64,000 nt of DNA from Oerskovia sp042887685 (lineage in GTDB: Bacteria > Actinomycetota > Actinomycetes > Actinomycetales > Cellulomonadaceae): contig NZ_JBHVOS010000019.1 of assembly GCF_042887685.1 (NCBI RefSeq), positions 1 to 64,000 on the forward strand, in the 5' to 3' direction. Both the position numbers and the translations under genes were made by a program. Below are positions 8,407 through 16,494 of the stretch, in pieces; within the stretch, counting starts at the first letter, position 1, and each line of letters starts with the position of its first letter. Under the pieces are notes generated by a model, which worked only from the letters and a program-made list of their open reading frames with translations, was not told the DNA's origin and searched no databases.

Positions 8407-9543
8407 GTGACAGAACCGCTCTCCCGCGAACCGTACGAGCCCGCAGGGGCTGCCGACCCGTTCGGCCCCGCACCGGACGAGGACTACACGCCCCCGCCCG
8501 TGACGCGACGCTCGCTCACGCTCGGCGTCTCCGTGCTGGCCACGACCCTCCTGGTCGCGGGCCTCGCCGTCATGCCCGCGCCGTACGTCGTGCGCTCGCC
8601 GGGACCCACGCAGGACACGCTCGGTGCGCAGAACGACCAGGACCTCATCCAGATCGAGGGTGCCGAGACGTACGACTCGACGGGCGAGCTGCTGCTCACC
8701 ACGGTGTCGGTCGCGGGCGGGCCGGGGTACCCCGCGAACCTCGTCCAGGTCGTCGAGGGGTGGGCCGAGCGGTCGCGCTCGGTGCGCCCCGTCGAGGAGA
8801 CGTTCCCGCGCGACGTGACCCAGGAGCAGAGCGAGCAGGAGAGCCAGCAGGAGATGCTCTCCTCGCAGGAGACGGCGACCGTCGCGGCGCTGACCGAGCT
8901 CGGCTACGAGGTGCCCGCGACCCTCACGATCCAGGGCGCCGCGAAGGACACCGGCGCGGAAGGGGTCGTCGAGGCCGGGGACGTCATCACGACCGTGGAC
9001 GGCAAGGACGTCGTGACGTACCAGGACCTCATCGACGAGCTCGCGACCGTCACGCCGGGCGAGGACGTCGTCCTCGGTGTCGAGCGCGCGGGCGAGGCCG
9101 TCGACCTGACGATCACGACGCAGGAGTCCGACGGCAAGGCGATCCTCGGGGTCTTCATCGACCCGGCCTTCGACCTCCCGGTCGACGTCTCGATCCAGAT
9201 CGAGGACATCGGCGGCCCCAGCGCGGGGACCATGTTCGCGCTCGGGATCATCGACCGGCTCACGCCCGAGGACGAGGCGAACGGCACCGTGATCGCGGGG
9301 ACCGGGACCATGAGCGTCGAGGGGAACGTGGGGCCGATCGGCGGCATCCAGCAGAAGCTCTACGGCGCCGTGCGCGACAAGGCCACGTGGTTCCTCGCGC
9401 CCGCGTCGAACTGCGACGAGGTCGTGGGCAACGTGCCCGAGGGGCTGAACGTCGTCAAGGTCTCGACGCTCGAGGAGGCCCGCGACGCGATGGTCGCGAT
9501 CGGCGCGGGCGAGGGCGAGAGCCTGCCGACCTGCACGTCCTGA
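8407..9543 (+). CDS. Membrane-anchored PDZ/Lon-like serine protease (YlbL type)
   Basis: 378 residues. One transmembrane segment at about 37-56 follows an acidic cytoplasmic start. A PDZ domain spans about 165-245 and a Lon (S16) proteolytic domain closes the protein. Catalytic Ser272 lies in GGPSAGT and Lys317 in IQQKLYG. These proteins are surface-facing quality-control or processing proteases; this is the counterpart of Rv3194c. The GTG at 8407 is six bases after a weak -10 (GATGAT), so a leaderless start is likely. Confidence 0.9.
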   Translation: MTEPLSREPYEPAGAADPFGPAPDEDYTPPPVTRRSLTLGVSVLATTLLVAGLAVMPAPYVVRSPGPTQDTLGAQNDQDLIQIEGAETYDSTGELLLTTVSVAGGPGYPANLVQVVEGWAERSRSVRPVEETFPRDVTQEQSEQESQQEMLSSQETATVAALTELGYEVPATLTIQGAAKDTGAEGVVEAGDVITTVDGKDVVTYQDLIDELATVTPGEDVVLGVERAGEAVDLTITTQESDGKAILGVFIDPAFDLPVDVSIQIEDIGGPSAGTMFALGIIDRLTPEDEANGTVIAGTGTMSVEGNVGPIGGIQQKLYGAVRDKATWFLAPASNCDEVVGNVPEGLNVVKVSTLEEARDAMVAIGAGEGESLPTCTS

Positions 9544-9562
9544 GCCTGGTCGCGCCGCACGG

Positions 9563-9599
9563 CCGAGGGGCCTGACGACCATGTCGTCCGGCCCCTCGG
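9563..9599. terminator. Bidirectional terminator between convergent genes
   Basis: Arms CCGAGGGGCC and GGCCCCTCGG pair perfectly, and an inner stem GACGAC/GTCGTC with a CAT loop extends them. It lies between the stop codons of the Lon-like protease and the PPA1309 gene. There is no T-run, as is common in high-GC actinobacteria. Confidence 0.75.
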
Positions 9600-9673
9600 G
9601 CGTCTCCCTCGCAGGTGGCTCTGCTCGCGCGGCTCGCAACGGCCGCGGACGGCCGCGGACGGCCGCCCGGCGG

Positions 9674-10303
9674 TCACTCGAACGTCGCGCGCAGACCCTC
9701 GACGAGGCCCGGCACCAGGTCCGGGCCGAACGCGACGTCGTCGCCGTCGTCGTTCGCGCGCGTGCGGACCGCGCACCACGGGGTGCCGTCGCGCAGGACG
9801 CCGACCGCGAGGCGGACGTCCTGGCGGTCCGGGTGCGACGACAGGTAGGCGAGGGCGGCGGCCGGGTCGGTGGGCAGGCCCTCCTCGGCCGACGGGGGCA
9901 GGATGACGCGCTCGGCGACGATCGCGGCGCCGTCGACCGTGTCTGGCCACGAGATCCCCGCGAGCAGCTCCTCGAGCGTCTCGACGTCGGGCAGGCCCTC
10001 CTGCTCGACCGAGACCAGGTGGTCCGGGATGCCGCGCGCCGCAGTCACGACCTCGGGCGGGAGGCGGTCGGCGAGGCCCGGGTCGGCGGACATCGCGTCG
10101 GCCGTGCGGACGAGCGCGAACACGCGCGGGGGCGCGTCCCAGCCGTCGGCGGCGACGTGCGCCTCGACGTCGCGCACGGCGTCGGCGAGCGCGAGCTGCG
10201 CGAGGGGGACGATGGGGGCGGGGGCGTCGTCGGGGACGCCCGCCTGGGCCTGCGAGGTGCTCGGGGCGGGCTGGTCAGGAGCGGAGGAGGTCGTGTCTGC
10301 CAT
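9674..10303 (-). CDS. PPA1309 family protein
   Basis: 209 residues, cytosolic, no signal peptide or membrane segment. An Ala/Pro-rich start is followed by the family core (PLAQLALADAVRDVEAHV, WDAPPRVFALV, LAYLSSHPDRQDVRLAVGVL). The family is restricted to actinobacteria, is usually found beside UPF0182 genes as here (divergent from it), and has no known function. The ATG at 10301-10303 has GGAGGAGG upstream. Confidence 0.85.
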   Translation of the reverse strand: MADTTSSAPDQPAPSTSQAQAGVPDDAPAPIVPLAQLALADAVRDVEAHVAADGWDAPPRVFALVRTADAMSADPGLADRLPPEVVTAARGIPDHLVSVEQEGLPDVETLEELLAGISWPDTVDGAAIVAERVILPPSAEEGLPTDPAAALAYLSSHPDRQDVRLAVGVLRDGTPWCAVRTRANDDGDDVAFGPDLVPGLVEGLRATFE

Positions 10304-10366
10304 GCCCCCAGCATCTCAGGCCCGACGGCGTCGGCGCAGTCGGCGGGTCGTGGCCAGGTACGTGTG

Positions 10367-10392
10367 GGAACCTGGAACCGCTGTGGGCCGTT
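10367..10392 (+). promoter_or_regulatory. Candidate ECF-sigma promoter of the UPF0182 gene
   Basis: GGAAC (10367-10371), an 18-base spacer, then GTT (10390-10392). This matches the GGAA-N18/19-GTT form of SigR/SigH-type stress promoters. It would give a leader of about 130 bases before 10531. The motif is short, so this is only a suggestion. Confidence 0.3.
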
Positions 10393-10530
10393 GACGAGAT
10401 GGACGGCCTGTGGCCTGATCCTGTCGAGACCGTGGACCGCCTGTGAATCCGGTGGTCGTGGGCCCGGCGAGGACAGGTACCGACGCCTGACGACCTGACG
10501 CTCGACCGAACGCAAAGAGGTAAGCCCACC

Positions 10531-13500
10531 GTGTCATTCGCCGCAGCGCCACGACGCCCTTCGGGGCCCGAGGCCGGCTCCCGCAGACGACGCAGCCCGC
10601 TCGGCATAGCCGTTGCCGTCGTGGCTGCCCTCGTCCTCCTGCTGTTCCTGCTCGCGCAGTTCTGGACCGAGGTCCTCTGGTTCACCCAGCTGGGCTTCGA
10701 AGGCGTCCTGTGGACCGAGTGGGGGACCCGTGCGGCGCTGTTCGTCGGCGGTTTCCTCGTGATGGGCGGACTCGTCTTCCTGTCGCTGTCGCTCGCGTAC
10801 CGGTCCCGCCCCATCTACGCGCCCTCGACGCCCGAGCAGGCCACGCTCGACCAGTACCGCGAGGCGATCGAGCCGCTGCGCAAGGTCGTGACGATCGCGG
10901 GCCCCGCGCTCATCGGCTTCTTCGCCGGTGCGGCGGCGTCCTCGCAGTGGAGCACGGTGCTCCTGGCGCTGAACTCGGTGCCCTTCGGCACCAAGGACCC
11001 GCAGTGGGGCCTGGACATCTCGTTCTTCGTCTTCACGCTGCCGGTGCTGCGCTTCGCCGTGGGCTTCCTCATGGCTGCCGTCATCATCGCGGGCATCGGC
11101 GCGCTGGCGACCCACTACCTCTACGGCGGGATCCGCATCGGTGGCGGTGCGGGCAGCGGCCCGCGCACCACGAAGGCGGCACGCGTGCAGCTCTCGGTCA
11201 CGGCCGCGGTGCTCATGCTGCTCATCGGTGCCAACTACTGGCTCGACCGGTACTCGCTCCTGACCACGACGGGTGACAAGTTCGACGGCGCCTCGTACGC
11301 CGACGTCAACGCCGTCATCCCGTCCAAGGCGATCCTGACGGGCGTCGCGATCCTCGTCGCGCTGCTGTTCGTGGCGACCGCGGTCCGCGGCAACTGGCGC
11401 CTGCCCGCGATCGGCGTGGGGCTCATGGTCGTCTCCGCGATCGCGATCGGCGGGATCTACCCGGCCGTCGTCCAGCGCTTCCAGGTCAACCCGAACGCTC
11501 AGGAGTTCGAGGCCGAGTACATCCAGCGGAACATCGACGCGACGAAGACGGCCTTCGGGCTCGACGGGGTCGAGGCGGCCAACTACGACGCGAAGACCCA
11601 GGCCGAGGCCGGTGCGCTGCGCGCCGACGCCGACACCACGGCGTCCATCCGCCTGCTCGACCCGCAGATCGTCAGCCCGACGTTCCGCCAGCTCCAGCAG
11701 AACAAGCAGTATTACAACTTCCAGGAGACCCTCTCGGTCGACCGGTACATGATCGACGGCCAGAGCCGCGACACCGTGATCGCGGTGCGAGAGCTCAACC
11801 TCGAAGGCCTCGGTGCGAGCCAGCGCAACTGGGTCAACGACCACACCGTGTACACGCACGGGTACGGCGTCGTGGCTGCGTACGGCAACCAGATCGGCCC
11901 CGGCGGCCAGCCCGCGTTCTACGAGGGCGACATCCCCTCGGTCGGTTCGCTGCCCGAGTACGAGCCGCGCATCTACTTCAGCCCGGACTCGACCCAGTAC
12001 TCGATCGTCGGCGCGCCCGACGGCACCAAGCCGTGGGAGTTCGACTACCCGGACGACGAGGCGGGCGGCCAGGTCAACAACACGTTCGGCGCGGAGGACG
12101 GGGCCGTCGCAGGCCCCAGCGTCGGCTCGTTCGGCAACAAGCTGCTCTACGCCCTGAAGTTCGGCTCCGAGCAGATCCTGTTCTCCGACCGCGTGACGAC
12201 CGACTCGCAGATCCTGTACGACCGCTCGCCGCGCGACCGCGTCGCCAAGGTCGCGCCGTACCTGACGCTCGACGGCAAGGTCTACCCCGCCGTCGTGGAC
12301 GGCCGGGTCAAGTGGATCGTCGACGGGTACACCACGACGAACTCCTACCCGTACTCGGCGTCCCGTCCGCTCGACGAGGCGACGCAGGACACACTGACGG
12401 TCAACTCGCAGTCGGTCGCGGCGCTCGCGCCGCAGCAGGTCAACTACATCCGCAACTCGGTCAAGGCCACGGTCGACGCCTACGACGGTTCGGTCGACCT
12501 GTACGCGTGGGACACCGAGGACCCGATCCTGCAGGCGTGGGACAACGTCTTCCCGACGTCGCTCAAGCCGATCTCCGAGATCAGCGGCGACCTCATGAGC
12601 CACCTGCGCTACCCCGAGGACATGTTCAAGGTCCAGCGCGCGCTGCTCACGAGCTACCACGTCGACGACGCCCGCGAGTTCTTCTCCGGTCAGGACTTCT
12701 GGAACGTCCCGCGCGACCCCACCGTGCGCGGCACCGGCACCAAGCCCTACCAGCCGCCGTACTACCTGACGCTGCAGATGCCCGGTCAGGAGAACCCCGC
12801 GTTCTCGCTCATGACGACGTTCATCCCGGGTGGTAACTCCGACCGAGAGATCCTCACCGGGTTCCTCGCGGTCGACGCCGAGGCAGGGAGCACCGCCGGT
12901 GTGAAGGCCGACTCCTACGGCAAGCTCAGGCTCCTCGAGCTGCCACGCAACGCCACGGTCCCTGGACCGGGGCAGGTGCAGAACACGTTCGACTCGGACC
13001 CCACGGTGTCCAACGAGCTGAACATCCTCAGCCGCGGCAACTCGACCGTGATCCACGGCAACCTGCTCACGCTCCCCGTGGGCGGCGGTCTGCTCTACGT
13101 GCAGCCCGTGTACGTGCAGGCGTCCGAGGGCACCAAGTTCCCGCTGCTGCGCAAGGTGCTGGTCAGCTTCGGCGACCAGGTCGGGTTCGCCGACACGCTC
13201 GACGAGGCCCTCAACCAGGTCTTCGGCGGCGAGTCGGGGGCGTCGGCAGGTGACGCCGGCGGTGAGGTCGCGCCGGTCATCCCGACCGACGGCGAGACCC
13301 CGCCGCCCACGGACGGCACCGACACCGGGACGGGCACCCCGGCGCCCGTCACGGAGAACCCCGAGGCGCGCGCCCAGCTCGACCAGGCGCTCCAGGCCGC
13401 CAGCCAGGCGATCAAGGACGGTCAGGCCGCCCTCGCCGAGGGTGACTTCGCCGCCTACGGCGAGTCCCAGGAACGCCTGCAGACCGCGCTCGAGTCGGCG

Positions 13501-13539
13501 ATCGCCGCCGAGGAGTCGCTGGGCACCGCGACCCCGTGA
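10531..13539 (+). CDS. UPF0182 family integral membrane protein
   Basis: 1002 residues. About seven transmembrane segments fall within the first about 320 residues (for example 22-44, 66-90, 120-145, 165-195, 220-240). A large soluble domain follows (NYDAKTQAEAG, RNIDATKTAFGL, LMTTFIPGG) and then an Ala/Glu/Gln-rich coiled tail after residue about 900, behind a Thr/Pro linker. The family is conserved in actinobacteria and cyanobacteria without an assigned biochemical role; it is the counterpart of Rv3193c. The GTG at 10531 has AAAGAGGT eleven bases upstream. A terminator follows it. Confidence 0.92.
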   Translation: MSFAAAPRRPSGPEAGSRRRRSPLGIAVAVVAALVLLLFLLAQFWTEVLWFTQLGFEGVLWTEWGTRAALFVGGFLVMGGLVFLSLSLAYRSRPIYAPSTPEQATLDQYREAIEPLRKVVTIAGPALIGFFAGAAASSQWSTVLLALNSVPFGTKDPQWGLDISFFVFTLPVLRFAVGFLMAAVIIAGIGALATHYLYGGIRIGGGAGSGPRTTKAARVQLSVTAAVLMLLIGANYWLDRYSLLTTTGDKFDGASYADVNAVIPSKAILTGVAILVALLFVATAVRGNWRLPAIGVGLMVVSAIAIGGIYPAVVQRFQVNPNAQEFEAEYIQRNIDATKTAFGLDGVEAANYDAKTQAEAGALRADADTTASIRLLDPQIVSPTFRQLQQNKQYYNFQETLSVDRYMIDGQSRDTVIAVRELNLEGLGASQRNWVNDHTVYTHGYGVVAAYGNQIGPGGQPAFYEGDIPSVGSLPEYEPRIYFSPDSTQYSIVGAPDGTKPWEFDYPDDEAGGQVNNTFGAEDGAVAGPSVGSFGNKLLYALKFGSEQILFSDRVTTDSQILYDRSPRDRVAKVAPYLTLDGKVYPAVVDGRVKWIVDGYTTTNSYPYSASRPLDEATQDTLTVNSQSVAALAPQQVNYIRNSVKATVDAYDGSVDLYAWDTEDPILQAWDNVFPTSLKPISEISGDLMSHLRYPEDMFKVQRALLTSYHVDDAREFFSGQDFWNVPRDPTVRGTGTKPYQPPYYLTLQMPGQENPAFSLMTTFIPGGNSDREILTGFLAVDAEAGSTAGVKADSYGKLRLLELPRNATVPGPGQVQNTFDSDPTVSNELNILSRGNSTVIHGNLLTLPVGGGLLYVQPVYVQASEGTKFPLLRKVLVSFGDQVGFADTLDEALNQVFGGESGASAGDAGGEVAPVIPTDGETPPPTDGTDTGTGTPAPVTENPEARAQLDQALQAASQAIKDGQAALAEGDFAAYGESQERLQTALESAIAAEESLGTATP

Positions 13540-13574
13540 CGCGGGCGTGACCGCTCACCCCCTGGGGTGAACGA

Positions 13575-13624
13575 GACGACGGACGCCGCTCCTGACCTGA
13601 GGGTCGGGGGCGGCGTCCGTCGTC
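13575..13624 (+). terminator. Terminator after UPF0182 gene
   Basis: A perfect 15-bp stem with arms 13575-13589 (GACGACGGACGCCGC) and 13610-13624 encloses a 20-base loop, starting 36 bases after the UPF0182 stop codon. Confidence 0.8.
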
Positions 13625-13640
13625 TGTGCGGGTCTACCCC

Positions 13641-14118
13641 GCCGAGGGTGGCGTGCGCGCCCGCCGACGGTGACGCTCTGCCGCGCCGAGGGTGACGTGC
13701 ACACCCGCCGAGGGTGACGCTCTGCCCCGCCGAGGGTGACGTGCCAGCGCGCCGACGGTGACGCCCTGCCCCGCCGAGGGTGACGTGCACACCCGCCGAC
13801 GGTGACGTGTGCGCCTGCCGACGGTGACGCTCTGCCCCGCCGAGGGTGGCGGCGCACCCGTCGACGGCGACGTGCACACCCGCCGACGGTGACCGAGAGC
13901 CCTTTGGCGTCACCCTCGACTGCTGAGTCGGTCACCCTCGGCGCGCTGGCACGTCACCCTCGGCGTCCCGGTACGTCACCCTCGGCGGTCAGGAGGGTCA
14001 CCGTCGGCGCGCTGGCACGTCACCCTGGGCAGGCGGGAGCGTCACCGTCGGCGTCCCCGGACGTCACCGTCGGCGCACCAGTGCGTCACCCTCGGCGATC
14101 GAGGGGGTCGCCCTCGGC
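13641..14118. repeat. Two convergent arrays of 22-nt repeats
   Basis: Twelve units read GCCGASGGTGACG plus nine variable bases, starting at 13641 and every 22 bases (one unit is 21). After a short centre near 13895-13908 the same core appears reverse-complemented (GTCACCSTCGGC) at 13909 and then exactly every 22 bases to 14107, ten units. The S position alternates C/G. There is no transposase, cas gene or tRNA beside it. Several frames are open through the array on both strands only because the repeat lacks stop codons. The same core lies at 14223-14235 inside the next gene and, in 21-nt spacing, inside kdpD. Confidence 0.95.
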
Positions 14119-14163
14119 GGGTGCGTTTGTCATTTGCCGTCCATCAGACGAACATGGGGCCTC

Positions 14164-15198
14164 ATGACCAGTGCAACCGTTTGCAGCAACGCTTACATCG
14201 TCGAGGGAACGCTCGGCGCACTGCCGACGGTGACGCTCGTCCACCCCTCCGGAGCGGAGCTCGTGGTCGCCCTGCGCGGTGCGACGGTCCTCGCCTGGCG
14301 GGCACCGTGGGGCGGGTCATCCTCGACGTCGCACGACCTCGTCGACCTCCTCGACGGGTACGCGACCGAGCAGGCGCTCCTCGCCCAGGACGCGACCCGG
14401 TCCGGCGTGATGTTCCCGTTCGCGAACCGCATCGCGGACGGCACCTACGCGTTCGACGGCGTCACGCACCACGTCCTGCCCGTCGCCCCGGGAGAGACCC
14501 AGACCATGCACGGGTTCGCGCGCGTGCTCGACTGGGAGGTCGTGCACGACCTCGACACCGACAGCGGGGACGGTCCCGTCGCCCTGACCCTCTCCGCGGC
14601 CGTCGCGAGCGGCGACTTCGCCGGCTATCCGTTCGACCTCGAGACCCGGATCCGCTTCGAGCTCACCGAGCGGGCCCTCGACGTGACCTGGTCCTTCCGC
14701 AACGTCGGCCGGAGCGCCGCGCCCGTCACGGCGGGCTGGCACCCGTACTTCCGCATCCCCGGGCACGGCACGATCGACGGCCTGGAGCTCCACGTCCCGG
14801 CCCGTGCGACGGTCGCGACCGATGCGGGCCTGCTCCCGCTCGACGGCGAGGCGGCCCGGGTGGTGCGAGACGTCGTCGGGCCGGTGGCTCTTGCCGGGAC
14901 CAGCCTCGACACCGCGTTCGTCGACCTCGTGACCGACGCGGACAGGCGTGCGCGCACGCGCGTCCTCGACCCGTCGACCGGTGCGGGCCTCGAGCTGTGG
15001 CAGGAGCGCGGCAACATGCACGTCTACACGGGTGACGGCCTGAGCGAGCGGGCGCGTGCGTCGATCGCGCTCGAACCCGTCGAGAGCCTGACGAACGCGT
15101 TCAACCGCGACGACTGCGCGCAGGACGTGCGGCTCGAGCCGGGGGAGGAGCGCGTGTTCCGCTTCGGGGTCGGGATCGTCGCTCCGCACCGCTCCTGA
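14164..15198 (+). CDS. Aldose 1-epimerase family protein (mutarotase)
   Basis: 344 residues, galactose mutarotase-like beta-sandwich fold. GVMFPFANRIADGTY carries the substrate-binding NR pair, TMHGFAR the first catalytic histidine, and GWHPYFRIPG the second histidine; the distal part includes TGAGLELWQERGN and ALEPVES with the catalytic glutamate region. It should interconvert alpha and beta anomers of aldoses or hexose phosphates. The ATG at 14164 is taken as start because homology begins soon after; the Shine-Dalgarno is weak, and ATG 14134 in frame is possible. Confidence 0.88.
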   Translation: MTSATVCSNAYIVEGTLGALPTVTLVHPSGAELVVALRGATVLAWRAPWGGSSSTSHDLVDLLDGYATEQALLAQDATRSGVMFPFANRIADGTYAFDGVTHHVLPVAPGETQTMHGFARVLDWEVVHDLDTDSGDGPVALTLSAAVASGDFAGYPFDLETRIRFELTERALDVTWSFRNVGRSAAPVTAGWHPYFRIPGHGTIDGLELHVPARATVATDAGLLPLDGEAARVVRDVVGPVALAGTSLDTAFVDLVTDADRRARTRVLDPSTGAGLELWQERGNMHVYTGDGLSERARASIALEPVESLTNAFNRDDCAQDVRLEPGEERVFRFGVGIVAPHRS

Positions 15199-15218
15199 CA
15201 GGTGCCGGGGCGCACGAT

Positions 15219-15247
15219 TTGGCGCCTCGGCCCATCTCCCGTAAGGT
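15219..15247 (+). promoter_or_regulatory. Promoter of first tRNA-fMet copy
   Basis: TTGGCG (15219-15224), a 17-base spacer and TAAGGT (15242-15247). The tRNA 5' end follows 12 bases later. The second copy has TAGAGT (15586-15591) with the same 12-base distance. Confidence 0.65.
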
Positions 15248-15259
15248 TGGGTTCACCGA

Positions 15260-15433
15260 CGCGGGGTGGAGCANNNNNNNNNNNNNNNNNNNNNNNNNNN
15301 NNNNNNNNNNNNNNNNNNNNNNNNNNNNNNNNNNNNNNNNNNNNNNNNNNNNNNNNNNNNNNNNNNNNNAGCAGCTCGGTAGCTCGCTGGGCTCATAACC
15401 CAGAGGTCGCAGGTTCAAATCCTGCCCCCGCTA
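15260..15433 (+). tRNA. tRNA-fMet, interrupted by assembly gap
   Basis: Bases 15260-15273 match the first 14 bases of the intact initiator tRNA downstream, and 15370-15433 match its positions 11-74, including the CAT anticodon. Between them are 96 N. Because the two sides overlap in tRNA position, the gap either holds the 3' part of one copy plus the 5' part of another, or is a mis-sized gap over one copy caused by the repeat. Confidence 0.7.
15274..15369. other. Assembly gap (96 N)
   Basis: A run of N inside a repeated tRNA-fMet unit. Its length is probably an estimate. Confidence 0.95.
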
Positions 15434-15440
15434 CAAAAGG

Positions 15441-15476
15441 AAGGCCCGGTTCAGCAGGAATGCTGATCCGGGCCTT
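15441..15476 (+). terminator. Terminator of first tRNA-fMet copy
   Basis: A 16-bp stem around a GGAA loop with one mismatch (CTGATCC against GGTTCAG), followed by CGTCATT. It is nearly identical to the terminator of the second copy. Confidence 0.85.
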
Positions 15477-15603
15477 CGTCATTCCCGGACCGTGCCACGG
15501 GGCGCGGGCGCCGGGACGGCGCGCCGCCCGGGGCGTGTGACGTGCCCGACAGGCGCCCTGGTCACGGCCGGGGCGAAAGGTCGCGTAGAGTGGTGTTCAC
15601 CGA

Positions 15604-15677
15604 CGCGGGGTGGAGCAGCTCGGTAGCTCGCTGGGCTCATAACCCAGAGGTCGCAGGTTCAAATCCTGCCCCCGCTA
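15604..15677 (+). tRNA. tRNA-fMet (CAT), initiator
   Basis: 74 bases without encoded CCA. The anticodon CAT lies in CTCATAA, flanked by the three G:C pairs (GGG/CCC) typical of initiator tRNA. The acceptor stem CGCGGGG/CCCCGCT has the unpaired first position (C1 opposite T72) expected for an initiator. GGTTCAAATCC is the T arm. Promoter -10 TAGAGT lies at 15586-15591. Confidence 0.95.
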
Positions 15678-15684
15678 CAAAAGG

Positions 15685-15720
15685 AAGGCCCGGTTCAGCA
15701 GGAATGCTGAACCGGGCCTT
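15685..15720 (+). terminator. Terminator of second tRNA-fMet copy
   Basis: A perfect 16-bp stem (AAGGCCCGGTTCAGCA and its complement) around a GGAA loop, starting eight bases after the tRNA; the convergent gene ends 40 bases further on. Confidence 0.9.
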
Positions 15721-15759
15721 CGTCATTCCCGGACCGTGCCCGGGGTGCAGGGCGCTGCG

Positions 15760-16383
15760 TCAGTCGGCGAGCGTGAAGCCCGTCGTCCACTGGGTCGCGC
15801 CGGAGCCGGCGAGCGTCATCTGGACGAAGCCGAGGGCCTCGAGCTCGCGGGCGCGCTTGAGCGAGCCGGCGTCGACGCCCTTGAGGCCGCCTGCGCGGAC
15901 GAGGTCGACGAGCGTGGCCTTGGCGTCGTTGTCGTCGCCCGCGACGAGCACGGTGGTCGACTGGTCGGCGACCTTGCCGCTCGCGAGGGTCGAGGCGAAG
16001 TTCGTGTTGAACGCCTTGACGACCTTGGCGGTCGGGGCGAGCGCTGCGATCTGGGCGGCGGCCGAGGAGTCGGCGGGGACGACGAGCGAGTCGAAGGTCG
16101 CGAAGTCGACGGGGTTCGTCGGGTCGACGAGGACCTTGCCGTCGAGCCGGCCGGCGTACTGCGCGAGGACCTCGGGCACGGCGGGGTAGGGGAGCGCGAG
16201 GACCACGAGGTCGCCCGTGATCGCGTCGCCGACGACGCCCGACGTGAACGTGTCGCCGCTGCCGAGCGCCGCGGCCTTCTCGGCGTCGCGCGCCAGGACC
16301 TGGACCTGTGCGCCGGCGTCGAGGCCGATGCGCGCCACGCCTGCTGCGATGTTCCCTGCGCCGATGATCGTGATGCTGGTCAT
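15760..16383 (-). CDS. NADPH-dependent F420 reductase-like oxidoreductase
   Basis: 207 residues. The N terminus is a Rossmann motif (ITIIGAGNIAAGVARI), and LALPYPAVPEVLAQY and VKAFNTNF are characteristic of the NADP-dependent coenzyme F420 oxidoreductase family. Whether it uses F420 cannot be seen. The ATG at 16381-16383 has GGAGGAC upstream. It is divergent from a MarR regulator across a 111-base region with GTTG/CAAC repeats, so it is probably the regulator's target. Confidence 0.82.
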   Translation of the reverse strand: MTSITIIGAGNIAAGVARIGLDAGAQVQVLARDAEKAAALGSGDTFTSGVVGDAITGDLVVLALPYPAVPEVLAQYAGRLDGKVLVDPTNPVDFATFDSLVVPADSSAAAQIAALAPTAKVVKAFNTNFASTLASGKVADQSTTVLVAGDDNDAKATLVDLVRAGGLKGVDAGSLKRARELEALGFVQMTLAGSGATQWTTGFTLAD

Positions 16384-16431
16384 GAAGTCCTCCGGGGCTG
16401 CGACGTCGGTACCGGACCGGCGTGATTGGTT

Positions 16432-16473
16432 GTTGATACAACTAACGTAGACCCCCTTAGTTGTCGTGTCAAC
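16432..16473. promoter_or_regulatory. MarR operator region
   Basis: Two dyads: GTTG-ATA-CAAC (16432-16442) and TTAGTTG-TCGTGT-CAAC (16457-16473). The second overlaps a -35 (TTGTCG, 16461-16466) that is 16 bases before TAGACT (16483-16488), the -10 of the MarR gene. The second dyad has the same GTTG-N6-CAAC form as the dyad before the VOC gene at 31358. Confidence 0.7.
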
Positions 16474-16494
16474 CATTGTTGGTAGACTGGTCCC

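Noticed and set aside
13641..14118. CRISPR array
   Set aside because: The variable parts are only 9 nt and semi-repetitive, half of the array is inverted, the core has C/G variation, and no cas genes are present.
13455..14167. Open frames on both strands through the 22-nt arrays, translating into repetitive Ser/Pro/Gly/Arg peptides
   Set aside because: The repeat unit contains no stop codon, so all frames stay open; no ribosome site, no non-repetitive domain, and a 22-base period shifts frame at each unit.
15202..15600. Open frames running across the tRNA region and the N gap
   Set aside because: They are interrupted by a tRNA gene and its terminator and contain the undefined N stretch.
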